From contig NZ_SORN01000004.1 in assembly GCF_004366635.1 (NCBI RefSeq), forward strand, positions 1-64,000: a stretch of 64,000 bases of DNA, read 5' to 3'. Within the stretch, counting starts at the first letter, position 1; each line of letters begins with the position of its first letter. The notes beneath the pieces are model-generated. The model made no database searches. It was not told the origin of the DNA and was given only the letters and a program-made list of their open reading frames with translations. A program made the translations under genes and the position numbers. This document shows, in pieces, positions 8,601 through 17,330 of the stretch. This stretch comes from Roseinatronobacter bogoriensis DSM 18756 (GTDB lineage Bacteria; Pseudomonadota; Alphaproteobacteria; Rhodobacterales; Rhodobacteraceae).

Positions 8601-10394
8601 TCAGTTCCAGCAGGATACAAGCACAGTCAGATCCCCGGCCATGCGTGTCAGCATTTCAGGCCCAACGATGACATCATCGCGCAACGTCCCGCTGGAGATA
8701 TTGCTGGCGCGCAGAAATTCCTGAATGACCGCTGCGTTGACGGCAAAGTTCACATCCGATGGCAATTGCCGTGCATCATCTTGTGGCTGGCCCTGCAACA
8801 GGCCAATCACGGCCCCATTTGTGCCAAAGACCGGCCCGCCCAGATCGCCCTGCCGTATTTCGGCGCTCAGCATCATAGTTTCGGTTTCGCCATTCAGCCC
8901 CTGCATGGCCTCAATCCGGCCGAATGTCAGAACAGGGCGCGCCATCACATCCTCGAAAGAAAAGCCAGCGATTGTCACCTCGCTGCCCAGGGGCGTTTCA
9001 CGATCATGAAACTGTGCAAAAGCCATCGGAACAAGAGGCGTTTCTGGTTGCAGGACCGCGATGCCCAATTCCTCGTCGCGCGCGACAACGCGGGCATTAT
9101 ATGCCTCGTCAATGGTGATGCGGCCACAATTGGCCACGGCGCTTGCGCTGGTCAAAACAGTTCCAGTTGCATCAATATAGAAACCAGAGCGCGAGAATTC
9201 GGGCCGCCTGACAGACAGCCCCGACAATAGGGCCGTGCGCTGGACAGTGCTGGGCTGGCCGGCACTTGCAGGCAGGCTGCCACTGAAGGTTGAGAAACTC
9301 GACTCCATCATCGGCAGAACGCGCTGCATCTGCCCGTCGCGTTCAGGTGTCCAGATCAGTGTGAAGCCCTTGACCTCTCCATTGCGGTATTGCGCAAAGC
9401 TGTGCGAGCGCAGATCGTCATTCTGCCCGGTCAAGACAAAAGAATTTTGCTGCCTTTCGCGCATTCCTTCCAGCGGCACGATTTCGAGGGTTTGCATGAT
9501 CTCATACAGGCCAAATAGCGTGGCCTGAGTGCCGGACTGGCTGATCAGAAGTACCTGGACCCCACTTTCGTCGTTTTCTTCGAAATGGACGAAAGGCGTT
9601 TCACGGCGGTCAAAGCTGATCATCGCAAGGGGCAGGTCAATACTGATCCCGGCCTCTTCGTCGCGCCATGTTTCCATGCCAAGGGCGGCCAGTTCACTTT
9701 GGTGGCTTTCCAGCAGTTCTGCACGCTGCCGTGTGGTCAACACGCCAGTCTGTTCATACCCCCGGTCTTCTTGCCATGCGGTCATGGCGCGGCGTGTGCC
9801 CGGCCCGAAGGCGGCATCAATGCCCAGATTGTAAAACCCGAACCATTGCAGCGCGACCTGAATATCTGCGCGCGCATCGCGGTCCAGCGCCCGTTCTGCG
9901 GCTTGCGCTTCCCTCAGGGTTTCTTCTGGTTCGGGCTCCGGCGTTAATTCGGGTTCGGGTTCCAGAACTGTCAGTTGCTCTTCTTGTGCTTCGGGTGGGG
10001 CGACTTCCTCTGGCACTGTCGGTGCAGGCGTCATAACGGCCCCGCTCGTCGGGAAAATCTGTTCCAGATAATCAGAGCCGTTGCTGACAAAAGCATCTGC
10101 GGGAATCGCACCTTCGGCGCGCAATTGTCTGCGAACATTGAACGCATCAGCTTCGCTGTCGAACGGACCGACGCTAATGGCATACCAATCGCTGGGCAGA
10201 CGAAACCCGCTGACATTGCCCAACTGCTGGTCGATCTGGGCCGCACGCTCTAGCGCGCCATCCAGATCGCGCTGCGCCTCGATCTGCACCCAGCGCTGCT
10301 CCTGAGCATGTGCGCCCATTCCCATGATCGACGCGATGACCGTCAGGCTCGCCGCCCAATATGCCATGCGGCCTGTCCCAAAAACCATGCGCAT
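8601..10394 (-). CDS. Secreted SPOR/peptidoglycan-binding protein with trypsin-like pseudoprotease domain
   Basis: Protein of 597 residues. A signal peptide (1-30, ending AHA) is followed by a SPOR-like region (about 33-110), a Pro/Glu-rich linker (about 120-160), a PG_binding_1 domain (about 165-228, with GFYNLGIDAAFGPGTRRAM) and a C-terminal trypsin/DegP-fold domain (about 400-597). The fold is recognisable, but all three catalytic positions differ from the family: TSASAVANC replaces the usual AH motif, LGIAVL replaces DIALL, and GDLGGP replaces G(D/N)SGGP. It is probably exported to the periplasm and binds cell wall, but is unlikely to be proteolytic. GGAAAGGA precedes the ATG. The partner is unknown. 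Confidence 0.82.
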   Translation of the reverse strand: MRMVFGTGRMAYWAASLTVIASIMGMGAHAQEQRWVQIEAQRDLDGALERAAQIDQQLGNVSGFRLPSDWYAISVGPFDSEADAFNVRRQLRAEGAIPADAFVSNGSDYLEQIFPTSGAVMTPAPTVPEEVAPPEAQEEQLTVLEPEPELTPEPEPEETLREAQAAERALDRDARADIQVALQWFGFYNLGIDAAFGPGTRRAMTAWQEDRGYEQTGVLTTRQRAELLESHQSELAALGMETWRDEEAGISIDLPLAMISFDRRETPFVHFEENDESGVQVLLISQSGTQATLFGLYEIMQTLEIVPLEGMRERQQNSFVLTGQNDDLRSHSFAQYRNGEVKGFTLIWTPERDGQMQRVLPMMESSFSTFSGSLPASAGQPSTVQRTALLSGLSVRRPEFSRSGFYIDATGTVLTSASAVANCGRITIDEAYNARVVARDEELGIAVLQPETPLVPMAFAQFHDRETPLGSEVTIAGFSFEDVMARPVLTFGRIEAMQGLNGETETMMLSAEIRQGDLGGPVFGTNGAVIGLLQGQPQDDARQLPSDVNFAVNAAVIQEFLRASNISSGTLRDDVIVGPEMLTRMAGDLTVLVSCWN

Positions 10395-10526
10395 TTATCC
10401 TTTCCAAATTCACTTATGTGCCACATCCGCACAAGTGCCAGACGGGTTTGTCCGTTGACCCTGCGCAGCAGCTTGCCTATTGAGACGCAGCTTTAAGAAA
10501 AACTGCGCACAAAACAAGAGGCGGCC

Positions 10527-11468
10527 ATGCACCAGCGGTCTGATTCCACATCACAAAAGCCCCAGTGCTTTCAGGAAATCATCCTGCGGCTGCAAACCTA
10601 CTGGGCATCCAAAGGCTGCGCGATGCTGCAACCCTATGACATGGAAGTGGGCGCAGGCACGTTTCACCCCGCCACCACATTGCGCGCGCTGGGCAACAAG
10701 CCTTGGGCTGCGGCCTATGTCCAGCCTTCGCGCCGCCCCACAGATGGGCGCTATGGTGAAAACCCGAACCGCTTGCAGCATTACTATCAGTATCAGGTCA
10801 TCATCAAACCCTCGCCCCCCGATCTGCAGGAACTCTATCTGGGCAGCCTGCGCGCCATCGGGATTGATGACAGCCTGCATGACATCCGCTTTGTCGAAGA
10901 CGACTGGGAAAGCCCGACGCTGGGCGCATGGGGGCTGGGATGGGAGGTCTGGTGCGACGGGATGGAAGTGTCGCAATTCACCTATTTCCAGCAAGTCGGC
11001 GGGCATGACTGCCACCTCGTCTCTGGCGAATTGACCTATGGGCTGGAACGACTGGCGATGTATGTTCTAGGCGTCGATCATGTGATGGACATGCCGTTTA
11101 ACGCACCAGATGCGCTGATCCCGCTCAGCTACGGGGATATTTTCCGCCAGACAGAGCAGGAATATTCGCGCCATAATTTCCATGCAGCCACCACTGAAAT
11201 GCTGCTGCGCCATTTCGAGGATGCCGAGGCAGAGTGCCGACAGTTGCTGGATGTGCCCGCCGAAGACCCGGCCACGGGCAAGCGTATCATCATGGCGCAT
11301 CCGGCCTATGATCAATGCATCAAGGCCAGCCATCTGTTCAACCTGCTGGATGCACGCGGAGTCATCTCGGTGACTGAACGCCAGGCCTATATTGGGCGCG
11401 TCCGGGCATTGGCCAAGCTGTGCGCCGATGCTTTCGTGCAGACCGAAGCGGGCGGGGTAGCCGCGTGA
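10527..11468 (+). CDS. glyQ: Glycyl-tRNA synthetase alpha subunit
   Basis: Catalytic alpha chain of 313 residues of the bacterial-type heterotetrameric glycyl-tRNA synthetase. Motifs include CFQEIILRLQTYWASKGC, LQPYDMEVGAGTFHPAT, VQPSRRPTDGRYGENPNR and the QFTYFQQVGG region. It forms glycyl-adenylate and charges tRNA-Gly together with GlyS. The stop overlaps the next start (TGATG), and glyS follows one gene later, so the three are probably one operon. Confidence 0.97.
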   Translation: MHQRSDSTSQKPQCFQEIILRLQTYWASKGCAMLQPYDMEVGAGTFHPATTLRALGNKPWAAAYVQPSRRPTDGRYGENPNRLQHYYQYQVIIKPSPPDLQELYLGSLRAIGIDDSLHDIRFVEDDWESPTLGAWGLGWEVWCDGMEVSQFTYFQQVGGHDCHLVSGELTYGLERLAMYVLGVDHVMDMPFNAPDALIPLSYGDIFRQTEQEYSRHNFHAATTEMLLRHFEDAEAECRQLLDVPAEDPATGKRIIMAHPAYDQCIKASHLFNLLDARGVISVTERQAYIGRVRALAKLCADAFVQTEAGGVAA

Positions 11469-11974
11469 TGGGGCGTATTCTGGTCAGCTTTTTGCTGCTT
11501 GCGACCCTCTTCGCAGGGCTAGGGACCTATTACTTTCAGGTCTATGCGTTCTATGACGAACTGCCCGAACAGCGCAGCATCCGCCTGACCCCAATCGGCG
11601 CAGCAGCGTCACAGGAGTTTGCGGTGCAGAATTTTCGCGGCATCGACTCTGACAGCTCGCCCATCCGTTACCGTGCCTGTTTCGACATCGACGTGGACCC
11701 CGCGCAACTGACACCATATTCCCGCGCCACGCCGCTGAACGCGCCGGGCTGGTTTGACTGTTTTGACGCAGGCACCCTGACCGAGGCGCTGCGCGACGGG
11801 CGCGCGCAGGCGGTCATGGGCGAGGCGAATATAAGCTATGGCATTGACCGCGTTGTTGTCCTGATGGATGGGCGCGGCTATGCGTGGCAACAGATAAACC
11901 CCTGCGGCGAGGCCCATTTTGATGGCGACCCTGTCCCCCAAGGCTGCCCGCCACCCCCAGAACGCAGAGAATGA
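11468..11974 (+). CDS. Small membrane-anchored protein between glyQ and glyS (DUF6446-like)
   Basis: 168-residue protein with an N-terminal hydrophobic segment (about 3-22, ILVSFLLLATLFAGLGTYYF) and a soluble remainder ending in PPPPERRE. The ATG overlaps the glyQ stop by one base and glyS starts 3 nt after its stop, so translation is probably coupled. I recall a Rhodobacteraceae-specific uncharacterised family (DUF6446) at this position. Two Cys pairs are visible (RACFDIDV and WFDCFDAG; NPCGE and QGCPPP). Function is unknown; likely anchored in the inner membrane facing the periplasm. Confidence 0.75.
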   Translation: MGRILVSFLLLATLFAGLGTYYFQVYAFYDELPEQRSIRLTPIGAAASQEFAVQNFRGIDSDSSPIRYRACFDIDVDPAQLTPYSRATPLNAPGWFDCFDAGTLTEALRDGRAQAVMGEANISYGIDRVVVLMDGRGYAWQQINPCGEAHFDGDPVPQGCPPPPERRE

Positions 11975-11977
11975 CCC

Positions 11978-14224
11978 ATGGCTGACCTACTGATCGAGCT
12001 GTTTTCCGAAGAAATCCCCGCGCGTATGCAGGCAGGTGCATCTGACGCGCTCAAGCGGCTTGTGACCGATGGTCTGGTCGAAGCTGGCCTGACCTATGCC
12101 CATGCGCAGGCCTTCGCCACGCCTCGCCGCCTTGCGCTTGCGGTGCAAGGACTGACTGAGCATTCGCCCACCACGCGCGAAGAACGGCGCGGCCCGAAGG
12201 TGGGTGCACCTGAAAAGGCGGTTGAGGGATTCTTGCGCTCGACGGGCCTGAGCATGGATGATCTGGAAATCCGTGACGACAAGAAAGGTCAGGTCTATGT
12301 CGCAACTGTCGTAACCGAAGGGCGCGCGGCCCCGGCCATTGTGGCCGAGGTGCTGGAAGCGGCCATCCGCAATTTCCCTTGGCCCAAATCCATGCGCTGG
12401 GGGTCGGGCAGTTTGCGTTGGGTGCGGCCCCTGCATTCGATCCTGTGCATCCTCAGCCGAGAGGACGGGGCCGAAGTGGTGCCGCTTTCCGTGGACGGGA
12501 TCACGGCAGGCGACACGACACGCGGCCATCGGTTCATGGCGCCGGATACGTTTTCTGTTGTCAATATAGAGGATTACGCGGCAAAGCTGAAGCGCGCCAA
12601 GGTCATTCTGGACCCGGTCGAGCGTGCGGATCATATCTGGAACGAGGCCAGCCAGATGGCCTTTGCCTCGGGCTTGGAACAGGTCGAGGATCGGGGCTTG
12701 CTGGCTGAGGTGGCAGGGTTGGTGGAGTGGCCCGTGGTGCTGCTGGGCCGAATTGACGCGCAATTTCTGGGCCTTCCGCCCGAAGTGCTGCAAACCTCTA
12801 TGAAAGAGCATCAGAAATTCTTTTCGCTGCGTGACCCGAAAACCGGGCAGATCACGGGGTTTGTGACGGTCGCCAACCGCGAAACGGTGGATGGCGGCGC
12901 GACAATCCTTGCGGGCAATCAAAAGGTTCTGGCGGCGCGGCTTTCAGATGCAAAATTCTTTTGGGACAATGACTTGCGCACCATTGCTGATGTGGGGCTT
13001 GACGGTATGGGCGCGGGGCTGGCAGATGTGACCTTCCACAACAAGCTTGGCTCTCAGGCTGACCGCGTGGCGCGGGTTGAGGCGCTGGCGCGCGAGATCG
13101 CACCGCTGGTGGGCGCGGATACGGAGCAGGCCGGTTTGGCCGCGCGTGTCGTGAAATCGGACCTGCGGTCCGAAATGGTGGGCGAGTTTCCCGAATTGCA
13201 GGGGCTGATGGGCAGCTACTACGCGCGGGCGGCTGGCCTGCCCGAGGATGTGGCCCGCGCCTGTGTGGAACATTACCAACCGTTGGGGCCGTCGGACACC
13301 GTGCCGTCCACGCCTGTGTCGGTCGCCGTGGCGCTGGCCGATAAGATCGACACGCTGACCGGCTTCTGGGCGATTGATGAGAAGCCAACGGGGTCGAAAG
13401 ACCCCTACGCGCTGCGGCGGGCGGCGCTGGGGGTTATTCGGTTGGTGTTGGGGAATGAGATCAGGATAGCACTAACACAACGCTCGTTTCTCGCGCTCGC
13501 CCCACACGTTGGTCGTATTGCCGCAGATCAAGACTTTGGTCCGCTCGAAGATATGCTCGGTGCTCTCGAGTCCACAATGGGCAGTGACTTCGTAGCGAAG
13601 TTCGCGACGGAGGTTTTTGAAGCCAAGAGCGCCGAACGAGGTTTCGGACAGAAACCAAGTGAAGATAGGGCCGACGTTAAGTTTGGTCTCGCGCTAACCG
13701 AGAATCTCCTCACCTTCTTCCACGACCGCCTCAAGGTTCACCTGCGCGACCAAGGCATCCGCCATGACGTGATCGACGCCTGTCTTGCCATGCCCGGCAA
13801 TGATGACCTGACGCTGCTGGTCAAACGGGCCGAGGCGTTGAGTGCGTTCCTGAAAACCAGTGACGGGGAAAACCTGCTGCAAGGGTTCAAGCGCGCCAAT
13901 AACATCCTGACGAAGGAAGAGGCCAGGGACGGGGTGGAATATTCCTTTGGTCCCGACCCCAAACTGGCCGAAACGGATGAGGAACGCGCGCTGTTCAAGG
14001 CCCTCGATCAGGCTGAGGCGGCGATCACCCCCGCCATGCAGGCCGAGGATTTCGCCGCCGCCATGACCGCAATGGCGGGCCTGCGCGCGCCAATTGATGC
14101 GTTTTTTGACGCGGTCCAGATTAATACAGACAACCAGATCGTGCGGCGCAACCGTCTGAACCTGCTGCACCGCATTCGCGCGACCTGTCTGCAAGTGGCC
14201 GATCTGACGCGGGTTGAAGGGTAG
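11978..14224 (+). CDS. glyS: Glycyl-tRNA synthetase beta subunit
   Basis: Beta chain of 748 residues, longer than the E. coli protein (689). It starts with the family signature MADLLIELFSEEIPARMQ and contains KDPYALRRAALGVIRL and, near the C-terminus, VMDG-type HD/anticodon-binding segments such as RLKVHLRDQGIRHDVIDA. Residues about 493-576 (13455-13705) are an extra segment between the conserved GVIRLVL and LLTFFHDRLKVH blocks, with noticeably different codon choice (many CTC, CGA, ACA, GTT). It binds tRNA and supports the alpha subunit. Confidence 0.96.
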   Translation: MADLLIELFSEEIPARMQAGASDALKRLVTDGLVEAGLTYAHAQAFATPRRLALAVQGLTEHSPTTREERRGPKVGAPEKAVEGFLRSTGLSMDDLEIRDDKKGQVYVATVVTEGRAAPAIVAEVLEAAIRNFPWPKSMRWGSGSLRWVRPLHSILCILSREDGAEVVPLSVDGITAGDTTRGHRFMAPDTFSVVNIEDYAAKLKRAKVILDPVERADHIWNEASQMAFASGLEQVEDRGLLAEVAGLVEWPVVLLGRIDAQFLGLPPEVLQTSMKEHQKFFSLRDPKTGQITGFVTVANRETVDGGATILAGNQKVLAARLSDAKFFWDNDLRTIADVGLDGMGAGLADVTFHNKLGSQADRVARVEALAREIAPLVGADTEQAGLAARVVKSDLRSEMVGEFPELQGLMGSYYARAAGLPEDVARACVEHYQPLGPSDTVPSTPVSVAVALADKIDTLTGFWAIDEKPTGSKDPYALRRAALGVIRLVLGNEIRIALTQRSFLALAPHVGRIAADQDFGPLEDMLGALESTMGSDFVAKFATEVFEAKSAERGFGQKPSEDRADVKFGLALTENLLTFFHDRLKVHLRDQGIRHDVIDACLAMPGNDDLTLLVKRAEALSAFLKTSDGENLLQGFKRANNILTKEEARDGVEYSFGPDPKLAETDEERALFKALDQAEAAITPAMQAEDFAAAMTAMAGLRAPIDAFFDAVQINTDNQIVRRNRLNLLHRIRATCLQVADLTRVEG

Positions 14225-14275
14225 TGTTTGCTGCCTGATATACGATGCCCGACGACGACTAGGGGGCGTTGCAGT

Positions 14276-14472
14276 CTTTGACCAGCGCGGAGTCAAGGCC
14301 GAAGGCCGCCGCGCATCGCCGGGCTGCCCCCACGGCACGGCGATTGGGCTGCCCCAAGCGCTCAGATCAGATCTCGCAGGGGCTTGGCCAGCATAAAGCG
14401 CTACAGAGTAAACCTTGGATCGCCGCACCGCGGCCCGACGCTACGCGACTTTGCACCCAGCACCGCTATGTC
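14276..14472. repeat. Dispersed intergenic repeat, copy 1
   Basis: This segment aligns without gaps to 51619-51798 in the same orientation. By hand count, 154 of 180 positions (14281-14460) are identical, about 86%. It includes an ATCGCCG...CGGCGAT inverted repeat and the shared block GCATAAAG-C-GAGTAAACCTTGG. It lies in the 416-bp gap after glyS. Both strands can be translated across parts of it, but neither reading shows a known domain. It looks like an old, decaying interspersed element rather than a gene. The rest of the gap (14473-14640) shows nothing I can assign. Confidence 0.8.
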
Positions 14473-14640
14473 CGCAAAGACAAGTAGAGGCGCCTCTCGT
14501 GAAAGCATCGGATAGGGCGCGGGAACCTCTCGTCATGTGGCAAACCAAGGGGCTTGGGGCAGGCGACTTGGCAGCGATAACAAATCCTTGAGTCTGTGGC
14601 GCTTTGGCCTATGCTGCGCCGCAGCCAGAAGGTGCCGTTA

Positions 14641-17181
14641 ATGCCCAAATACCTGACCCTGACCGATTACGCCCAGATCACCGGCTCTGCCCCTATCAAG
14701 CGGCAGACACATGGCTGGCGGGCCAAGTGCCTGCAACGCCTTGTGCGGCTGGAAATGCCGGTGCCGCAAACCATCGCGCTGTCTTTTGCCGTGGTGCGCG
14801 AAATCGCAACCGGTGCGCAGATGAATCTGCGTCATTTGCTGGGGCATTTTCCGAAAGGGCAGCTTTTGTCTGTGCGCCCCAGTGCCGAGCATCCGCAATG
14901 GGGCGGGCCTGCGGCGATTCTGAATATCGGCATGAATGACGAGAAACACGCCGAAATCGCGGCAGCATATGGCGAGCCTGTGGCGACTGCGCTTTATTTG
15001 CGTTTCGTGCAATCCTATGCCGCGCATGTCGCCCATCTGGACCCCGACATGTTCGACGCGACAGAGCCGTGCTTGCCCGCGCTTCAGGCTGCCTTGCGCG
15101 ATTACGAGGCCGAAACCGAAGAACCCTTTCCCCAATCGCCCGCGCAACAATTGGCGGATGTGCTGCGCTCTATGGCGCGGGCGTGGGAAGGGACATCAGC
15201 GCGGTTGCTGCGTCAGGCCAAGGGCGCACCGCTGCAAGCGGGCCTTGGGCTGGTGGTGCAGGCCATGGCGGGCGGCATTGGCGCAGGCGAAAGCGGGGCA
15301 GGGCTGATCCGCTTCATTGACGCGGAAACAGGTATGCCGCAGGTGACGGGCCGGTTCAAGTCGCGCGGCGTGCATGGGCAGGAGGCGATGAAAAACGGCG
15401 CGGATGTGCTGTATCTGACCCGTGACAAGCGCGGGCCGTCACTGGAAGAGCGCTGTCCCGAAGCCTTTGCAGAGCTTTTGCGCCATGGCGAATATGCGCG
15501 GCGTCGTTTGCGCGAGGAGATGGAGATCGAATTCACCCTTGATGATGGCAAGCTGTGGGTGCTCGATGCGGTAACGGTGCAAAGGTCGTCCCGCGCTTCG
15601 GTTCGGGTGGCGGTTGATCTGGCGAATGAGGGGATCATCGAACGCGACGAGGCGCTGATGCGGATCCAGCCCAAGGCATTGAGCGACCTTTTGCACCGTC
15701 AGGTGGATGCACGCGCGCGCACCGAAGTGTTTGTGCGCGGTATTGCGGCCAGTCCGGGGGCGGCCATCGGGCGGGTCGTCTTTTCCTCGACCGCGGCGCA
15801 GGCTTGCGCATCGCGTGACGAGCCGTGCATTCTTGTGCGGCGTGAAACAACGCCAGAGGATATTCGCGGCATGCATTCAGCGCAGGCCGTGCTGACCGAA
15901 CGCGGCGGAATGACCAGCCACGCGGCGGTTATTGGTCGCGGGCTTGGCGTGCCTTGTGTGGTCGGTGCTTCGGGGATGCAGATCGACGAGCGGCGCAAGA
16001 CCGTGCAGGCAGCCGGGCACACCTTGGCCGAAGGCGATATGCTGACAGTTGATGGCACCAATGGTGTCGTGTTGATCGGCGAGGTGCCCTTGCTGGAGCC
16101 TGCATTGGATGACCGCTTCACCACTTTGCTGGATTGGGCTGATGCGCGCTGTGACATAGGTATTCGTGCCAATGCCGACACGCCCGCCGATGCGCGCATC
16201 GCGCGCGGGTTCAAGGCACAGGGAATCGGGCTGTGCCGCACGGAACACATGTTCTTTGAGGATGACCGTCTGACGCTGATGCGTGAGATGATTTTTGCAG
16301 ACACATCCGAAGATCGGCAAGATTCGCTGGAGCGGCTGTTGCCGATGCAACGTGCCGATTTCATTGATCTGTTCGAGATCATGCAGGGCCAGCCGGTATG
16401 CATCCGGTTGTTTGACCCGCCCTTGCACGAGTTTTTGCCGCATTCGAGAGAGGGGATGCGCTTTCTGGCCGATGCGCTGGACAAACCGCTATCCGAGATC
16501 ACACGCCGCGCCGAGGCGCTGTCAGAATTCAACCCGATGCTGGGCATGCGCGGGGTCCGGCTTGGGGTGACCATTCCGGAAATCTATGAGATGCAGGCGC
16601 GCGCGATTTTCGAAGCGACTGTTGAAGTGTCGCGCCGCGCCACGCCGATTGCACCCGAGATCATGATCCCTTTGGTCTCGGCCATGCGCGAGGTGGAGTT
16701 GATCAAGTCGCGCATCGACGCCATCGCAGCAACTGTCCGGTCGCGCATGGGGGTGGATTTCGAGTATCGGATCGGCGTCATGGTCGAAACGCCCCGGGCC
16801 GCGCTTCGGGCGGGTGACATTGCCTTGCATGCCTCATTTCTGTCTTTCGGCACCAATGATCTGACACAAATGACCTATGGCTTGTCGCGTGACGATGCGG
16901 GGCGCTTCATGTCCGATTACGTGCAACAAGGTGTTTTCCCCGAAGACCCGTTTCGCACGCTTGATCTGGATGGTGTGGGCGAGCTGCTGACACTGGGTGC
17001 GGCGCGTGGCCGTAAGGCGCGCGAAGAACTGACATTGTCGATATGTGGCGAGCATGGCGGCAACCCGGAATCGATTCGGTTCTGCAGGGAACTTGGGTTC
17101 GATTATGTCTCTTGTTCGCCGTTTCGCGTGCCTGTTGCGCGCCTGGCCGCCGCGCAACTCGTCATTGAAGAGCTTGGTTGA
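14641..17181 (+). CDS. PPDK-like PEP-utilising enzyme
   Basis: 846-residue protein with pyruvate phosphate dikinase architecture. An N-terminal ATP-grasp-like part (about 1-335) is followed by a swivelling phosphohistidine domain (about 370-480, GGMTSHAAVIGRGLG with the catalytic His) and a C-terminal PEP/pyruvate barrel (about 490-846, GLCRTEHMFFE, VMVETPRAALRAGDIA, FGTNDLTQMTYG, CGEHGG). The N-terminus lacks the canonical GGKGANLAEM loop, and RSGA is changed to RPSAE, so ATP use is uncertain. It starts at MPKYLTL after AGAAGG. True PPDK, PEP synthase-like or a regulatory paralogue are all possible. Confidence 0.8.
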   Translation: MPKYLTLTDYAQITGSAPIKRQTHGWRAKCLQRLVRLEMPVPQTIALSFAVVREIATGAQMNLRHLLGHFPKGQLLSVRPSAEHPQWGGPAAILNIGMNDEKHAEIAAAYGEPVATALYLRFVQSYAAHVAHLDPDMFDATEPCLPALQAALRDYEAETEEPFPQSPAQQLADVLRSMARAWEGTSARLLRQAKGAPLQAGLGLVVQAMAGGIGAGESGAGLIRFIDAETGMPQVTGRFKSRGVHGQEAMKNGADVLYLTRDKRGPSLEERCPEAFAELLRHGEYARRRLREEMEIEFTLDDGKLWVLDAVTVQRSSRASVRVAVDLANEGIIERDEALMRIQPKALSDLLHRQVDARARTEVFVRGIAASPGAAIGRVVFSSTAAQACASRDEPCILVRRETTPEDIRGMHSAQAVLTERGGMTSHAAVIGRGLGVPCVVGASGMQIDERRKTVQAAGHTLAEGDMLTVDGTNGVVLIGEVPLLEPALDDRFTTLLDWADARCDIGIRANADTPADARIARGFKAQGIGLCRTEHMFFEDDRLTLMREMIFADTSEDRQDSLERLLPMQRADFIDLFEIMQGQPVCIRLFDPPLHEFLPHSREGMRFLADALDKPLSEITRRAEALSEFNPMLGMRGVRLGVTIPEIYEMQARAIFEATVEVSRRATPIAPEIMIPLVSAMREVELIKSRIDAIAATVRSRMGVDFEYRIGVMVETPRAALRAGDIALHASFLSFGTNDLTQMTYGLSRDDAGRFMSDYVQQGVFPEDPFRTLDLDGVGELLTLGAARGRKAREELTLSICGEHGGNPESIRFCRELGFDYVSCSPFRVPVARLAAAQLVIEELG

Positions 17182-17330
17182 GCCCTGAAACCAAACGGTT
17201 TTTTGAAAGTATCGGCAAGAACAAGCCAATGCGTTACCCATGCGACAGCCCCGATGATGGACCTTTTGCGACATTTCAGCTAAGTACGCTCGCGGAAATG
17301 TGAGAAGAAAAGTTAGGAGCAGGCGCAAAG

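Noticed and set aside
14225..14487. Small protein genes in the post-glyS gap
   Set aside because: The frames match between the two repeat copies on both strands, which shows they reflect the repeat itself rather than a conserved protein.
17182..17330. Terminator after the PPDK-like gene
   Set aside because: Only a 6-bp inverted repeat (CATTTC/GAAATG) with a long loop is present; not enough for a call.
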